Source of the DNA: Acidobacteriota bacterium
GTDB taxonomy: Bacteria > Acidobacteriota > Terriglobia > Bryobacterales > Bryobacteraceae
Reading direction: 5' to 3'
Assembly (NCBI GenBank): GCA_018268935.1
Contig: JAFDVS010000097.1
Span: forward strand, 1-33,731
Length of the DNA: 33,731 bases
Shown in pieces: positions 7,716-14,606 of the stretch. The notes under the pieces were generated by a model. That model saw only the letters and a list, made by a program, of their open reading frames with translations. It made no database searches and had not been told where the DNA came from. The position numbers and the translations under genes were made by a program. The number at the start of each line of letters is the position of its first letter. Within the stretch, counting starts at the first letter, position 1.

Positions 7716-9389
7716 ATGAAACTCGCAGTCAAGTTGGCATTGGGACTCATGCTAGCCACCGCGCTGGTGGTGAGCGGGTTAGCCTGGCAACTGCGTCGCG
7801 CACAGAGACGCAACGCCGAGCAACTCATCACCACCAGCGCGGAGCGCTTATGCGACATCATCGGACGCAGCACGCGCTTCCAGATGCTCCGCAACGATCG
7901 CGAAGCGCTCTACCGCATGATCCGCGACATGGGCAGTGAGCCCGGCATCCGCCTCATCCGCATCTTCAGTAAAACCGGCCAGATCAGTTTTTCCACTTCC
8001 GACGCCGAACTCCATCACATCGTCGACAAAACCGCCGAAGCCTGCTACGCCTGCCACGCCCAGGCCGCGCCTCTCGAAAAGCTGCACCGCGCCGATCGCG
8101 CCCGCATCTTCACCAATGAGCAAGGGGAGCGCGTACTCGGCGTTATCCTCCCCATCGAAAATCAGCCCGATTGCTCCTCCGCCGCCTGCCACGTCCACCC
8201 GCCCTCCCAGAAGGTCCTCGGTGTGATCGACGCACATCTTTCGCTCGCCACCGTCGATGAGCACATCGCCCAACAGGATTCGCTCATCGCGCGCTTCGCC
8301 GGCGGCGCCGTGGTGCTGGTCTGCCTCCTCAGCATGGGCTTCCTCTGGGTCGTCGTCTATGAACCCCTCCGCGATCTGGTTCGTGGCATTCGCCGCGTCG
8401 CCGCGGGCGACCTCGAAGGAAAAATCCCCGTCCGTTCCAGCGACGAAATCGGCCAGGTAGCCGCCGAGTTCAATCACATGACCGGTGAGCTGCACACCGC
8501 CCGCCAGGAGATCACCGGCTGGGCTCGCACGCTCGAAGAACGCGTCGAGCGCAAGAGCCGCGAACTCGAACAGGCGCATCATTCCCTGTTGCACACGGAA
8601 AAACTCGCCTCCGTCGGCAAGCTCGCCGCCACCGTGGCCCACGAAATCAACAACCCGCTGTTCGGCATTCTTACCAACGCCCGCCTCGCCAAGCGCCAAC
8701 TGGAGAAGGCCTCCATCGAAGCCGCCCAAAAAGAGAAAATCTCCACCAAGCTCGGCACCATCGAACACGAAAGCCAGCGCTGCGGCGAGATCGTGAAGAA
8801 CCTCCTCGCTTTCTCCCGCCAATCGCCGCCACATCTCGAAACCGTCGACCTCGACGCCATCATCCAGCGTTGCGTCAACCTCATCCAGCACACCTATCAA
8901 CTGCAGGGCATCCAGCTCAACATCGAAGCCGAGCCCCAACAAGCCTGGGTCCGCGGCGATCCCGGCCAACTGCAGCAGGTGCTGCTCGCTTTGCTCGTCA
9001 ACGCTGGTGACGCCATGCCGCAGGGCGGCCAGGTCACCATCACCGCCCGCCTCGACAACAAACAAGTGACCCTCAGCGTGCGCGACAACGGTCCCGGCAT
9101 CCCCGAAGACCTACAGCAGCGCATCTTCGAGCCCTTCTTCTCCACCAAAGAAGACGGCCAGGGCACCGGCCTCGGCCTCGCCATCGCCTCCGGCATCGTC
9201 GAGCAGCACGAAGGCACGATCGCCGTCATCTCCGCTCCCGGCAAAGGCAGCGAGTTCCTCATCCGCCTTCCACTCGCCTCACCCGTTTCCAATCCGCCCG
9301 CCATTTCCAACCCGCGCACCACTTCCAATCCGCCCGCCGCTTCAGAGCCGCGCGCGTCAGCAAGCGGTCCCCAAGGAGCCACCTCATGA
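7716..9389 (+). CDS. Heme c sensor histidine kinase (NtrB-like output)
   Basis: 557 aa. TM1 at about 5-25 and TM2 at about 192-215 enclose a periplasmic sensor of about 165 residues. The sensor has the heme c motif CYACH (110-114) and a second, wider motif CSSAACH (153-159). HAMP follows (about 216-268), then a HisKA domain with phospho-acceptor His309 in VAHEINNP, and a catalytic ATPase domain with NAGDAM, DNGPGIP and GTGLGL boxes. Covalent heme in the sensor implies that it responds to redox state or to a gas ligand. The C-terminus beyond the ATPase domain is an 18-bp tandem repeat encoding six-residue Ser/Pro units. Twelve bp after the NrfD gene and overlapping the regulator by 4 bp, it is almost certainly the partner kinase of that regulator. 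Confidence 0.92.
   Translation: MKLAVKLALGLMLATALVVSGLAWQLRRAQRRNAEQLITTSAERLCDIIGRSTRFQMLRNDREALYRMIRDMGSEPGIRLIRIFSKTGQISFSTSDAELHHIVDKTAEACYACHAQAAPLEKLHRADRARIFTNEQGERVLGVILPIENQPDCSSAACHVHPPSQKVLGVIDAHLSLATVDEHIAQQDSLIARFAGGAVVLVCLLSMGFLWVVVYEPLRDLVRGIRRVAAGDLEGKIPVRSSDEIGQVAAEFNHMTGELHTARQEITGWARTLEERVERKSRELEQAHHSLLHTEKLASVGKLAATVAHEINNPLFGILTNARLAKRQLEKASIEAAQKEKISTKLGTIEHESQRCGEIVKNLLAFSRQSPPHLETVDLDAIIQRCVNLIQHTYQLQGIQLNIEAEPQQAWVRGDPGQLQQVLLALLVNAGDAMPQGGQVTITARLDNKQVTLSVRDNGPGIPEDLQQRIFEPFFSTKEDGQGTGLGLAIASGIVEQHEGTIAVISAPGKGSEFLIRLPLASPVSNPPAISNPRTTSNPPAASEPRASASGPQGATS
9287..9358 (+). repeat. 18-bp tandem repeat in the kinase 3' end
   Basis: Units begin at 9287, 9305, 9323 and, degenerate, 9341. 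Units 1 and 3 share TTCCAATCCGCCCGCC exactly; unit 2 differs at three positions. They encode SNPPAI, SNPRTT, SNPPAA and SEPRAS, a proline-rich tail after the ATPase domain. Unit 4 merges with a 19-bp sequence that recurs at 20834-20852. Confidence 0.8.
9343..9361 (+). repeat. Dispersed 19-bp repeat, copy 1
   Basis: CAGAGCCGCGCGCGTCAGC is identical at 9343-9361, inside the kinase reading frame, and at 20834-20852, between genes. A weaker relative (GAGCCGCGCACGTGTCA) occurs near 171. This looks like a dispersed acidobacterial repeat, one copy of which lies in the coding end of a gene. Confidence 0.5.
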
Positions 9390-10732
9390 GCGCTCAACGC
9401 AGTTCCATCCTCATCGTCGACGATGAGCGCGTGGTGCGCGAATCACTCGAACAATGGTTCACCGACGAGGACTACGATGTCACCGTAGCCGCCTCCGGCA
9501 AAGACGCCCTCGCCGCCCTGGCCCGCCAGCGCTTCGACCTCGCCCTGCTCGACATCAAAATGCCCGGCATGGACGGCATGGAACTCCAAGGCCGCCTCCA
9601 CGAAGCCGACCCCGAACTCCCCGTCATCATCATGACCGGCTACGCCTCGGTCGAAACCGCCGTCCAGGCCCTCAAGCAAGGCGCCTACGACTACATCACC
9701 AAACCCGTCGATCCCGACGTCCTCTCCCACGCCGTCAAAAAAGCCATCGAGCACACCCGCGCCCGCCGCGAACTCGCCCAACTCCGCGACAGCATGGAAG
9801 ACCTGCTCCCCGCTACCGACCTCATCGGATCCAGCCCCGCCATGCGCAAGGTGCAGGAGTTCGTCGAAATGGCCGCGCCCACCGATTCCACCATCCTCAT
9901 CACCGGCGAAAGCGGCACCGGCAAAGAAGTCGTCGCCCGCGCCATCCACCAGCGCAGCATGCGCCGCAACATGCCGATGGTGGTCATCCACTGCGGAGCC
10001 CTCACCGACACCCTCCTCGAAAGCGAATTGTTCGGCCACGAGCGCGGAGCCTTCACCGGAGCCCAATACCGCCGCAAAGGCAAATTCGAATCCGCCGACG
10101 GCGGCACCGTCTTCCTAGACGAAATCGCCGACATCAGCCTCCGCATGCAAACCGATCTGCTCCGAGTCCTCCAGCAAAAAGAAATAACCCGCGTCGGCGG
10201 CAATCAGAACATCAAGGTCGATTTCCGCTGCATCGCCGCCACCAACAAGCGTCTCGAAGACCTGGTGGAAGCCGGCACCTTCCGCCCTGACCTCTATTAC
10301 CGCCTCCACGTCCTCTGCATCGATCTCCCCCCGCTCCGCGAGCGCCGCGAAGACATCCCGCTCCTGGTCGAATTCTTCCTCCGCCGCTTGAGCGCCAGCA
10401 CCAATCGCAGCACGGTCCCCGAACTCCGCCCCGCCGCCCTCGAGCGCCTCACGCAATACGATTGGCCGGGCAACGTCCGCGAACTCGAAAACGCAGTCGA
10501 GCGCGCCCTCGTCGTCAGCCGGGGCCCGGTGCTCGACGAAGAAGCCTTCGGCTTCCTCACCCGCAAAGTGGCGGTCCCTGTCACCACCGGCCGGACGCTC
10601 GAAGAAGTGGAACGCGCCCATATCCTTCATGTCTTCGATCAATGCGAAGGCAACCACTCCAAAACCGCGCGCATCCTCGACATTGACCGCACCACACTCT
10701 ATGCCAAACTGAAACGCTACGGGGTCAAGTGA
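9386..10732 (+). CDS. NtrC-family sigma-54-dependent response regulator
   Basis: 448 aa in the usual three-domain order. The receiver (about 8-120) has phospho-acceptor Asp56 in LLDIKMPG and Lys106 in TKPVD. The AAA+ domain (about 146-375) has Walker A GESGTGKE (174-181), the sigma-54 contact loop GAFTGA (221-226) and Walker B VFLDEI (242-247). The C-terminal Fis-type helix-turn-helix (about 405-445) ends RTTLYAKLKRYGV. All residues needed for ATPase and sigma-54 contact appear intact. It is coupled to the heme kinase by an ATGA overlap. The two -24/-12 promoters in the divergent region of the same cluster are its obvious targets, making a self-regulated circuit. Confidence 0.95.
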   Translation: MSAQRSSILIVDDERVVRESLEQWFTDEDYDVTVAASGKDALAALARQRFDLALLDIKMPGMDGMELQGRLHEADPELPVIIMTGYASVETAVQALKQGAYDYITKPVDPDVLSHAVKKAIEHTRARRELAQLRDSMEDLLPATDLIGSSPAMRKVQEFVEMAAPTDSTILITGESGTGKEVVARAIHQRSMRRNMPMVVIHCGALTDTLLESELFGHERGAFTGAQYRRKGKFESADGGTVFLDEIADISLRMQTDLLRVLQQKEITRVGGNQNIKVDFRCIAATNKRLEDLVEAGTFRPDLYYRLHVLCIDLPPLRERREDIPLLVEFFLRRLSASTNRSTVPELRPAALERLTQYDWPGNVRELENAVERALVVSRGPVLDEEAFGFLTRKVAVPVTTGRTLEEVERAHILHVFDQCEGNHSKTARILDIDRTTLYAKLKRYGVK

Positions 10733-11256
10733 TTCACCTGCTGCGCATCGGAAGCGACGTCGCTTTAGAAACGGCGGATGAACTCGCTGCCGCCCTCGCC
10801 CGCGAACTCCGCGAATCCTGCCACGTCCGCCCCGAACCAATCGACCCATCCTTCGCCTTCGACCCCGTCCGCAACCAATATCACGCCACCTCCATCCTCC
10901 GCGCCATGACCTCGATGACCGAAGGCGAGCGCCTCCTCGGCATCGCCAGCGTCGATCTCTACGTGCCGATCTTCACCTTCGTCTTCGGCGAAGCCCAGGT
11001 CTCCGGCCGCTGCGCCCTGATCTCGCTCACCCGCCTCCGCCAGGAATATTACGGCCTCCCCTCCGACCGCCGCCTCACCGCCGAGCGCCTCCTCAAAGAA
11101 GCGCTGCATGAACTAGGGCACACCTACGGACTCCGCCACTGCCACGACTGGAGTTGCCCCATGGCCTCCAGCACCTCCATCGAACGCATGGATCTGAAGA
11201 ATCGACGCTACTGCCTCCGCTGCCACGCCGCCGTGCGCGCCGCCTCTTACTCATAG
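10729..11256 (+). CDS. amzA: Archaemetzincin zinc protease
   Basis: 175 aa from a GTG that overlaps the regulator stop by 4 bp (GTGA). The archaemetzincin signature is complete: HELGHTYGLRH (127-137) gives the three zinc histidines and catalytic Glu, followed by Cys138, Cys143 in CPM with the Met turn, and the CLRC pair (162-165) that holds the second zinc. There is no signal peptide, so it should be cytoplasmic. This family is common in archaea, scattered in bacteria, and has no well-established physiological substrate. As last gene of an operon for a redox sensor and respiratory membrane proteins it may process or turn over one of them, which is inference. Its 3' end overlaps the convergent ADOP gene by 10 bp. 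Confidence 0.88.
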   Translation: MIHLLRIGSDVALETADELAAALARELRESCHVRPEPIDPSFAFDPVRNQYHATSILRAMTSMTEGERLLGIASVDLYVPIFTFVFGEAQVSGRCALISLTRLRQEYYGLPSDRRLTAERLLKEALHELGHTYGLRHCHDWSCPMASSTSIERMDLKNRRYCLRCHAAVRAASYS

Positions 11257-13760
11257 CGCAGCGCGCGAAGAGGATCCGCACCCAACGCCCGCCGCGCCGG
11301 AATCCACACCGCAACTCCGGAGATCGCCACCAACAGGCCAACCGCGCCAAGCAAAATCAATGGGTCCGCCGCCTTCACACCATAAAACCGCGCCGAGGCG
11401 AACATCCACAACACCACCGCCATCGGCACACCGATCGCCAGCCCCCAGCCAATCATCGACAGCGCCTCCTGCGAGATCAACCAGATGACCTCGAGCGGCC
11501 ACGCACCCAATGCGATGCGAATACCAAGCTCCTTGGAACGCCGCGCCACGACATAAGCAAGGATGCCGTACAGCCCGATCGCCGCAAGCAGCGCCGACAC
11601 CAATCCGAAACAGGACGACAGCAACGCGGTCAAACGATCCGGCAGCAGCGTCTCGTCCAGTTGCTCATTGAGCGTCTTCATCTCATACACCGGCACCGTG
11701 GAATCCAGCTTCCGCACTTCGTCGCGAATCGCAGCGGAGGCAGATGACGAACGCGCGGCGGTGCGCACATAGAACGCGATCCCCCCTTTTCCCGGACCCG
11801 CCCCACCGTCCGCCGGAACAAAAGCCTGACGCCGCACGCCCTCGCGAGGCCCTTCGTACAACGTGTCTTCCACCACACCTACAATCCGGACGTCGAGCGG
11901 CACACCCGGCCGGGCGCCCCAGCCAAAATAGCGGCCCACCACGGCCCGGCCGCCAAAATAATGCTCGGCGAAACTCCGGTTCACTACCGCCACTTTGGCC
12001 CGATCCCGTGCATCGCGCCAATCGAAATCGCGGCCCTCCAGCATGGGCACGCCCAGCGTCTCGAAATAGCCAGGAGTCACCGCGTTCAAATACACCGTTG
12101 CGTCATCGCCATACTTCGCCTGGTGTCCTTCAACGGTAATCTTGTTCTCCCACCACCAGCCGTGCAGCAGCGCCACACGCGCCGAGGCCGCGGCCTTCAC
12201 TCCCGGAATGCGCCGCAGTGCCTCTACCAGCCTCTGAGAGAATCCGATGACCTCCAGACTCCCGTAGCCACTCATCCCCGGAGCCACCTGAAAAGTAATC
12301 AGCGTGCTCTCGTCACGAATACCAGTTGCCTTGTCACGCAAATTCTCCAGGGTCTTCACAAACATTCCCGCGCCAAAAAGAAGCAGAAAACTCAGCGCCA
12401 CTTGCGCTGCGACCAGTCCCTTGCGCAGCCGCAACGATGCGCCGGGGCCGCCTCCGGTGCCTACGTCCTTCAGCGTTCTGCACAGATCCGGATGGCTGGC
12501 CTTGAGCGCCGGAATAAGCCCGAAAAGCACACCAGTCAGGCATGTCAGCACAAGCGTAAACAGCAGGATCCGCCCATCGGGCTGCGGCCGGATCAGCAGC
12601 GGATTTCCCTCCACCGGAACCATCGCCATCAATCCCCGCGTCAGCATCACCGCCAACCCGATGCCAATCAGCCCACCGGCAGTGGAGAGCATCAGCCCCT
12701 CCACCAGCAGTTGCCGCAGCAATTGTTGCCGCGACGCACCCACAGCCAGCCGGATCGCAATCTCCTTTTGCCGGGCATAGGCGCGGGCAATCAGAACATT
12801 CGCTACGTTTGTACAAGCCACCAGCAGCACCAGCCCAACCATGAACATCAACACGGTCAAAGCCGTGGAAAAACTATTCCGCATCAGCGAATAACCCGTG
12901 GCTGCCGCCTCAACCATCAGCTTCCCCGTGAGAAAACGCCACCGCATCCCTTCGGACCAATGGCGCGCGCCCGGCTGAGTCGTTTCATACTCTCGGATCT
13001 GGCGGAACAGCACCTGCATCGGCGCGGCTGCCGACTGCACCGTGTACCCAGGCTTCAAGCGCGCAAACACCTGTATCCACCGCTGCCGCGGATCGTCCAT
13101 CGCAATGAATCGCCAATCCGGCGCCATCACCGGCTTCATCTGAATGGGAACGCGAATCTGCACGGCGCGAGCCGGATCCAGTCCCGCAAACCCTTCCGCC
13201 GACACACCCACAATCGTCATCGGGTGACGGTTCACCAGCACCTTCCGTCCTATGACGCCAGGGTCCGCGGCGAAGCGCGTCTTCCAGTAGTCGTAGCCGA
13301 GCACCACCACCGGATGGCCGCCATACAACCGGTCGTCCGTGGCCGAATCGAACACCCGGCCATACGCCGCCCTCACACCAAGCATCGAGAAAAAATTCCC
13401 CGACACCATCTCCGCGTCCACACGCTCGGTTTGATCATCCACCGTAACCGACGCCGATGTCTCCCGCCGGCAGATTACTTCGGAAAATGGCTCGGCTTTT
13501 CTCTGAAATTCCTGATAAGTAGGATAAGAATGAGCGCGGAACCCTTGGTCGGTACTGTAGGATTCGCCCGTCTGGTAGAGCATCACCAGTTCCTGAGGAT
13601 TCTTCACCGGCAGCGGGCGCAGCAGCAGTTGATCCACGAAGGTGAAGATAGCGGTGTTGGCCCCGATTCCAACAGCAAGAGAAAGGATGGCCACAACGGC
13701 AAACAGCGGACTGCGAGCAGCGGCTCGTGCACCGTACCGAATGTCTTGCGCGAGTCTCAT
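11247..13760 (-). CDS. ADOP-type orphan MacB/FtsX permease
   Basis: 837 aa from the ATG at 13760 (a TTG one codon earlier is possible). N-terminal DIRYGARAAARSPLFAVVAILSLAVGIGANTAI-type sequence is typical of acidobacterial orphan permeases (ADOP, TIGR03434). The layout is duplicated: MacB-type periplasmic domain, FtsX helices near the middle (about 300-420), a second periplasmic domain, and FtsX helices at the C-terminus ending in ADPLRALRYE. No ATPase gene adjoins it, as is usual for this family, so it may borrow an ATPase encoded elsewhere. Export of a small molecule or peptide, or mechanotransmission as in MacB, is possible. A small secreted peptide gene lies directly upstream on the same strand but is separated by a terminator-like hairpin. 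Confidence 0.92.
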   Translation of the reverse strand: MRLAQDIRYGARAAARSPLFAVVAILSLAVGIGANTAIFTFVDQLLLRPLPVKNPQELVMLYQTGESYSTDQGFRAHSYPTYQEFQRKAEPFSEVICRRETSASVTVDDQTERVDAEMVSGNFFSMLGVRAAYGRVFDSATDDRLYGGHPVVVLGYDYWKTRFAADPGVIGRKVLVNRHPMTIVGVSAEGFAGLDPARAVQIRVPIQMKPVMAPDWRFIAMDDPRQRWIQVFARLKPGYTVQSAAAPMQVLFRQIREYETTQPGARHWSEGMRWRFLTGKLMVEAAATGYSLMRNSFSTALTVLMFMVGLVLLVACTNVANVLIARAYARQKEIAIRLAVGASRQQLLRQLLVEGLMLSTAGGLIGIGLAVMLTRGLMAMVPVEGNPLLIRPQPDGRILLFTLVLTCLTGVLFGLIPALKASHPDLCRTLKDVGTGGGPGASLRLRKGLVAAQVALSFLLLFGAGMFVKTLENLRDKATGIRDESTLITFQVAPGMSGYGSLEVIGFSQRLVEALRRIPGVKAAASARVALLHGWWWENKITVEGHQAKYGDDATVYLNAVTPGYFETLGVPMLEGRDFDWRDARDRAKVAVVNRSFAEHYFGGRAVVGRYFGWGARPGVPLDVRIVGVVEDTLYEGPREGVRRQAFVPADGGAGPGKGGIAFYVRTAARSSSASAAIRDEVRKLDSTVPVYEMKTLNEQLDETLLPDRLTALLSSCFGLVSALLAAIGLYGILAYVVARRSKELGIRIALGAWPLEVIWLISQEALSMIGWGLAIGVPMAVVLWMFASARFYGVKAADPLILLGAVGLLVAISGVAVWIPARRALGADPLRALRYE

Positions 13761-13770
13761 CAATAAACAA

Positions 13771-13790
13771 AAAAGGCGCCCGAAGGTGCC
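13771..13790 (-). terminator. Rho-independent terminator after the small peptide gene
   Basis: On the minus strand GGCACC (13790-13785), loop TTCG, GGCGCC (13780-13775) form a hairpin with one A-C mismatch, followed by TTTTTTG. It stands 26 bp after the stop of the 40-aa peptide gene and 11-15 bp before the ADOP start. It should end most transcripts of the peptide gene, with read-through or a separate promoter serving the permease. Confidence 0.6.
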
Positions 13791-13815
13791 TTTCCCTCAA
13801 TCACAGCAAGCCCGT

Positions 13816-13938
13816 TTATGGGTATTGGCTTCCGCCACCTTCAGTGCCGCCACCGACAACGTCACCGTCCGTCGGATCGGCTGACACAGTCGCGGCGCCG
13901 ATCGCCAGAAGGGCTATTAACAACAAGCGTTTGAGCAT
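13816..13938 (-). CDS. Small secreted glycine-rich peptide, 40 aa, no known family
   Basis: ATG at 13938, TAA at 13816. The peptide begins MLKRLLLIALLAIGAATVSA, a near-ideal signal peptide with a cleavage site after Ala-20. It leaves a 20-residue acidic, Gly-rich mature part (DPTDGDVVGGG...QYP). A strong AAGGAGG lies upstream, but about 12 bp from the ATG, slightly long. A terminator follows at 13790-13771. I recognise no family. It could be a secreted signal or antimicrobial-like peptide, a small envelope protein, or cargo of the neighbouring orphan permease; the sequence does not decide between these. Confidence 0.6.
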   Translation of the reverse strand: MLKRLLLIALLAIGAATVSADPTDGDVVGGGTEGGGSQYP

Positions 13939-14083
13939 GCGATACGATAACCTCCTTCCAAGGAATTGCGGATCGTTGAGAACACGCTAGTCAGGCAGCG
14001 TAGCAGAATCAGCAACCCCTCGCAAACAAGTGGCATCGCTGGGCGACGGAACAAACGAGCCCCTACTCGGCGTCCAATCTCTT

Positions 14084-14581
14084 ATGCTCCACCTCATCCT
14101 CGCCCTCCTCGCCTCTCTCCACGCCGCCGACTGGGGTCCCACCATCAACGGCCTCCGCCTCTCCCTCTCCACTGACACCCCCGCCCAGAACCTCATCCTC
14201 ACCTTCGAAAACACCGAACAACGCCGCGAGATGTTCCTCCATCTCGGCATCGCCGGAGTCCACGAAGCCGATCAAATCCACCTCTACCTCACCGCTCCCG
14301 ATGGCAAACGCACCAAACTCCTCTACACCGGAGGTAACCCAGTCGCGCCCGGCCGCATCATCCCCATGATCGTCCCCCTCCTATCCGGCTCCACATACAC
14401 CATCCGCACTCCACTCAATCGCTGGTATCTCCCCAGCCACACCAAACCCGACTTCCGCCAATCCACCCTCCACGCCGAAATCCAGCACGCCCAGGACATC
14501 GACTTCCGCTTCGTCGATTGCTTCGGCCTCCGCATCTTCTGGTACGGCGCCGCCCGCAGCAACCTCCTCCGTCTCCCCTGA
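14084..14581 (+). CDS. Exported protein of unknown function
   Basis: 165 aa. I chose the ATG at 14084 over 14030 because it opens directly on a signal peptide (MLHLILALLASLHAADW). The mature part is predicted mostly beta and contains no motif I recognise, only one Cys (in FVDCFGLRIFW) and many Pro and aromatic residues. Codon use is strongly C-ending like its neighbours, which supports a real gene. It is followed after 25 bp by the selenoprotein candidate and is probably its operon partner in the periplasm. No clear Shine-Dalgarno sequence precedes it. Function unknown. Confidence 0.65.
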   Translation: MLHLILALLASLHAADWGPTINGLRLSLSTDTPAQNLILTFENTEQRREMFLHLGIAGVHEADQIHLYLTAPDGKRTKLLYTGGNPVAPGRIIPMIVPLLSGSTYTIRTPLNRWYLPSHTKPDFRQSTLHAEIQHAQDIDFRFVDCFGLRIFWYGAARSNLLRLP

Positions 14582-14606
14582 AATTTGGGAAAATAAGAAG
14601 ATACCC

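Noticed and set aside
11961..13766. 601-codon open frame on the plus strand opposite the ADOP permease
   Set aside because: Shadow frame with Arg/His/Gln-rich translation and no domain. The opposite strand encodes a full permease.
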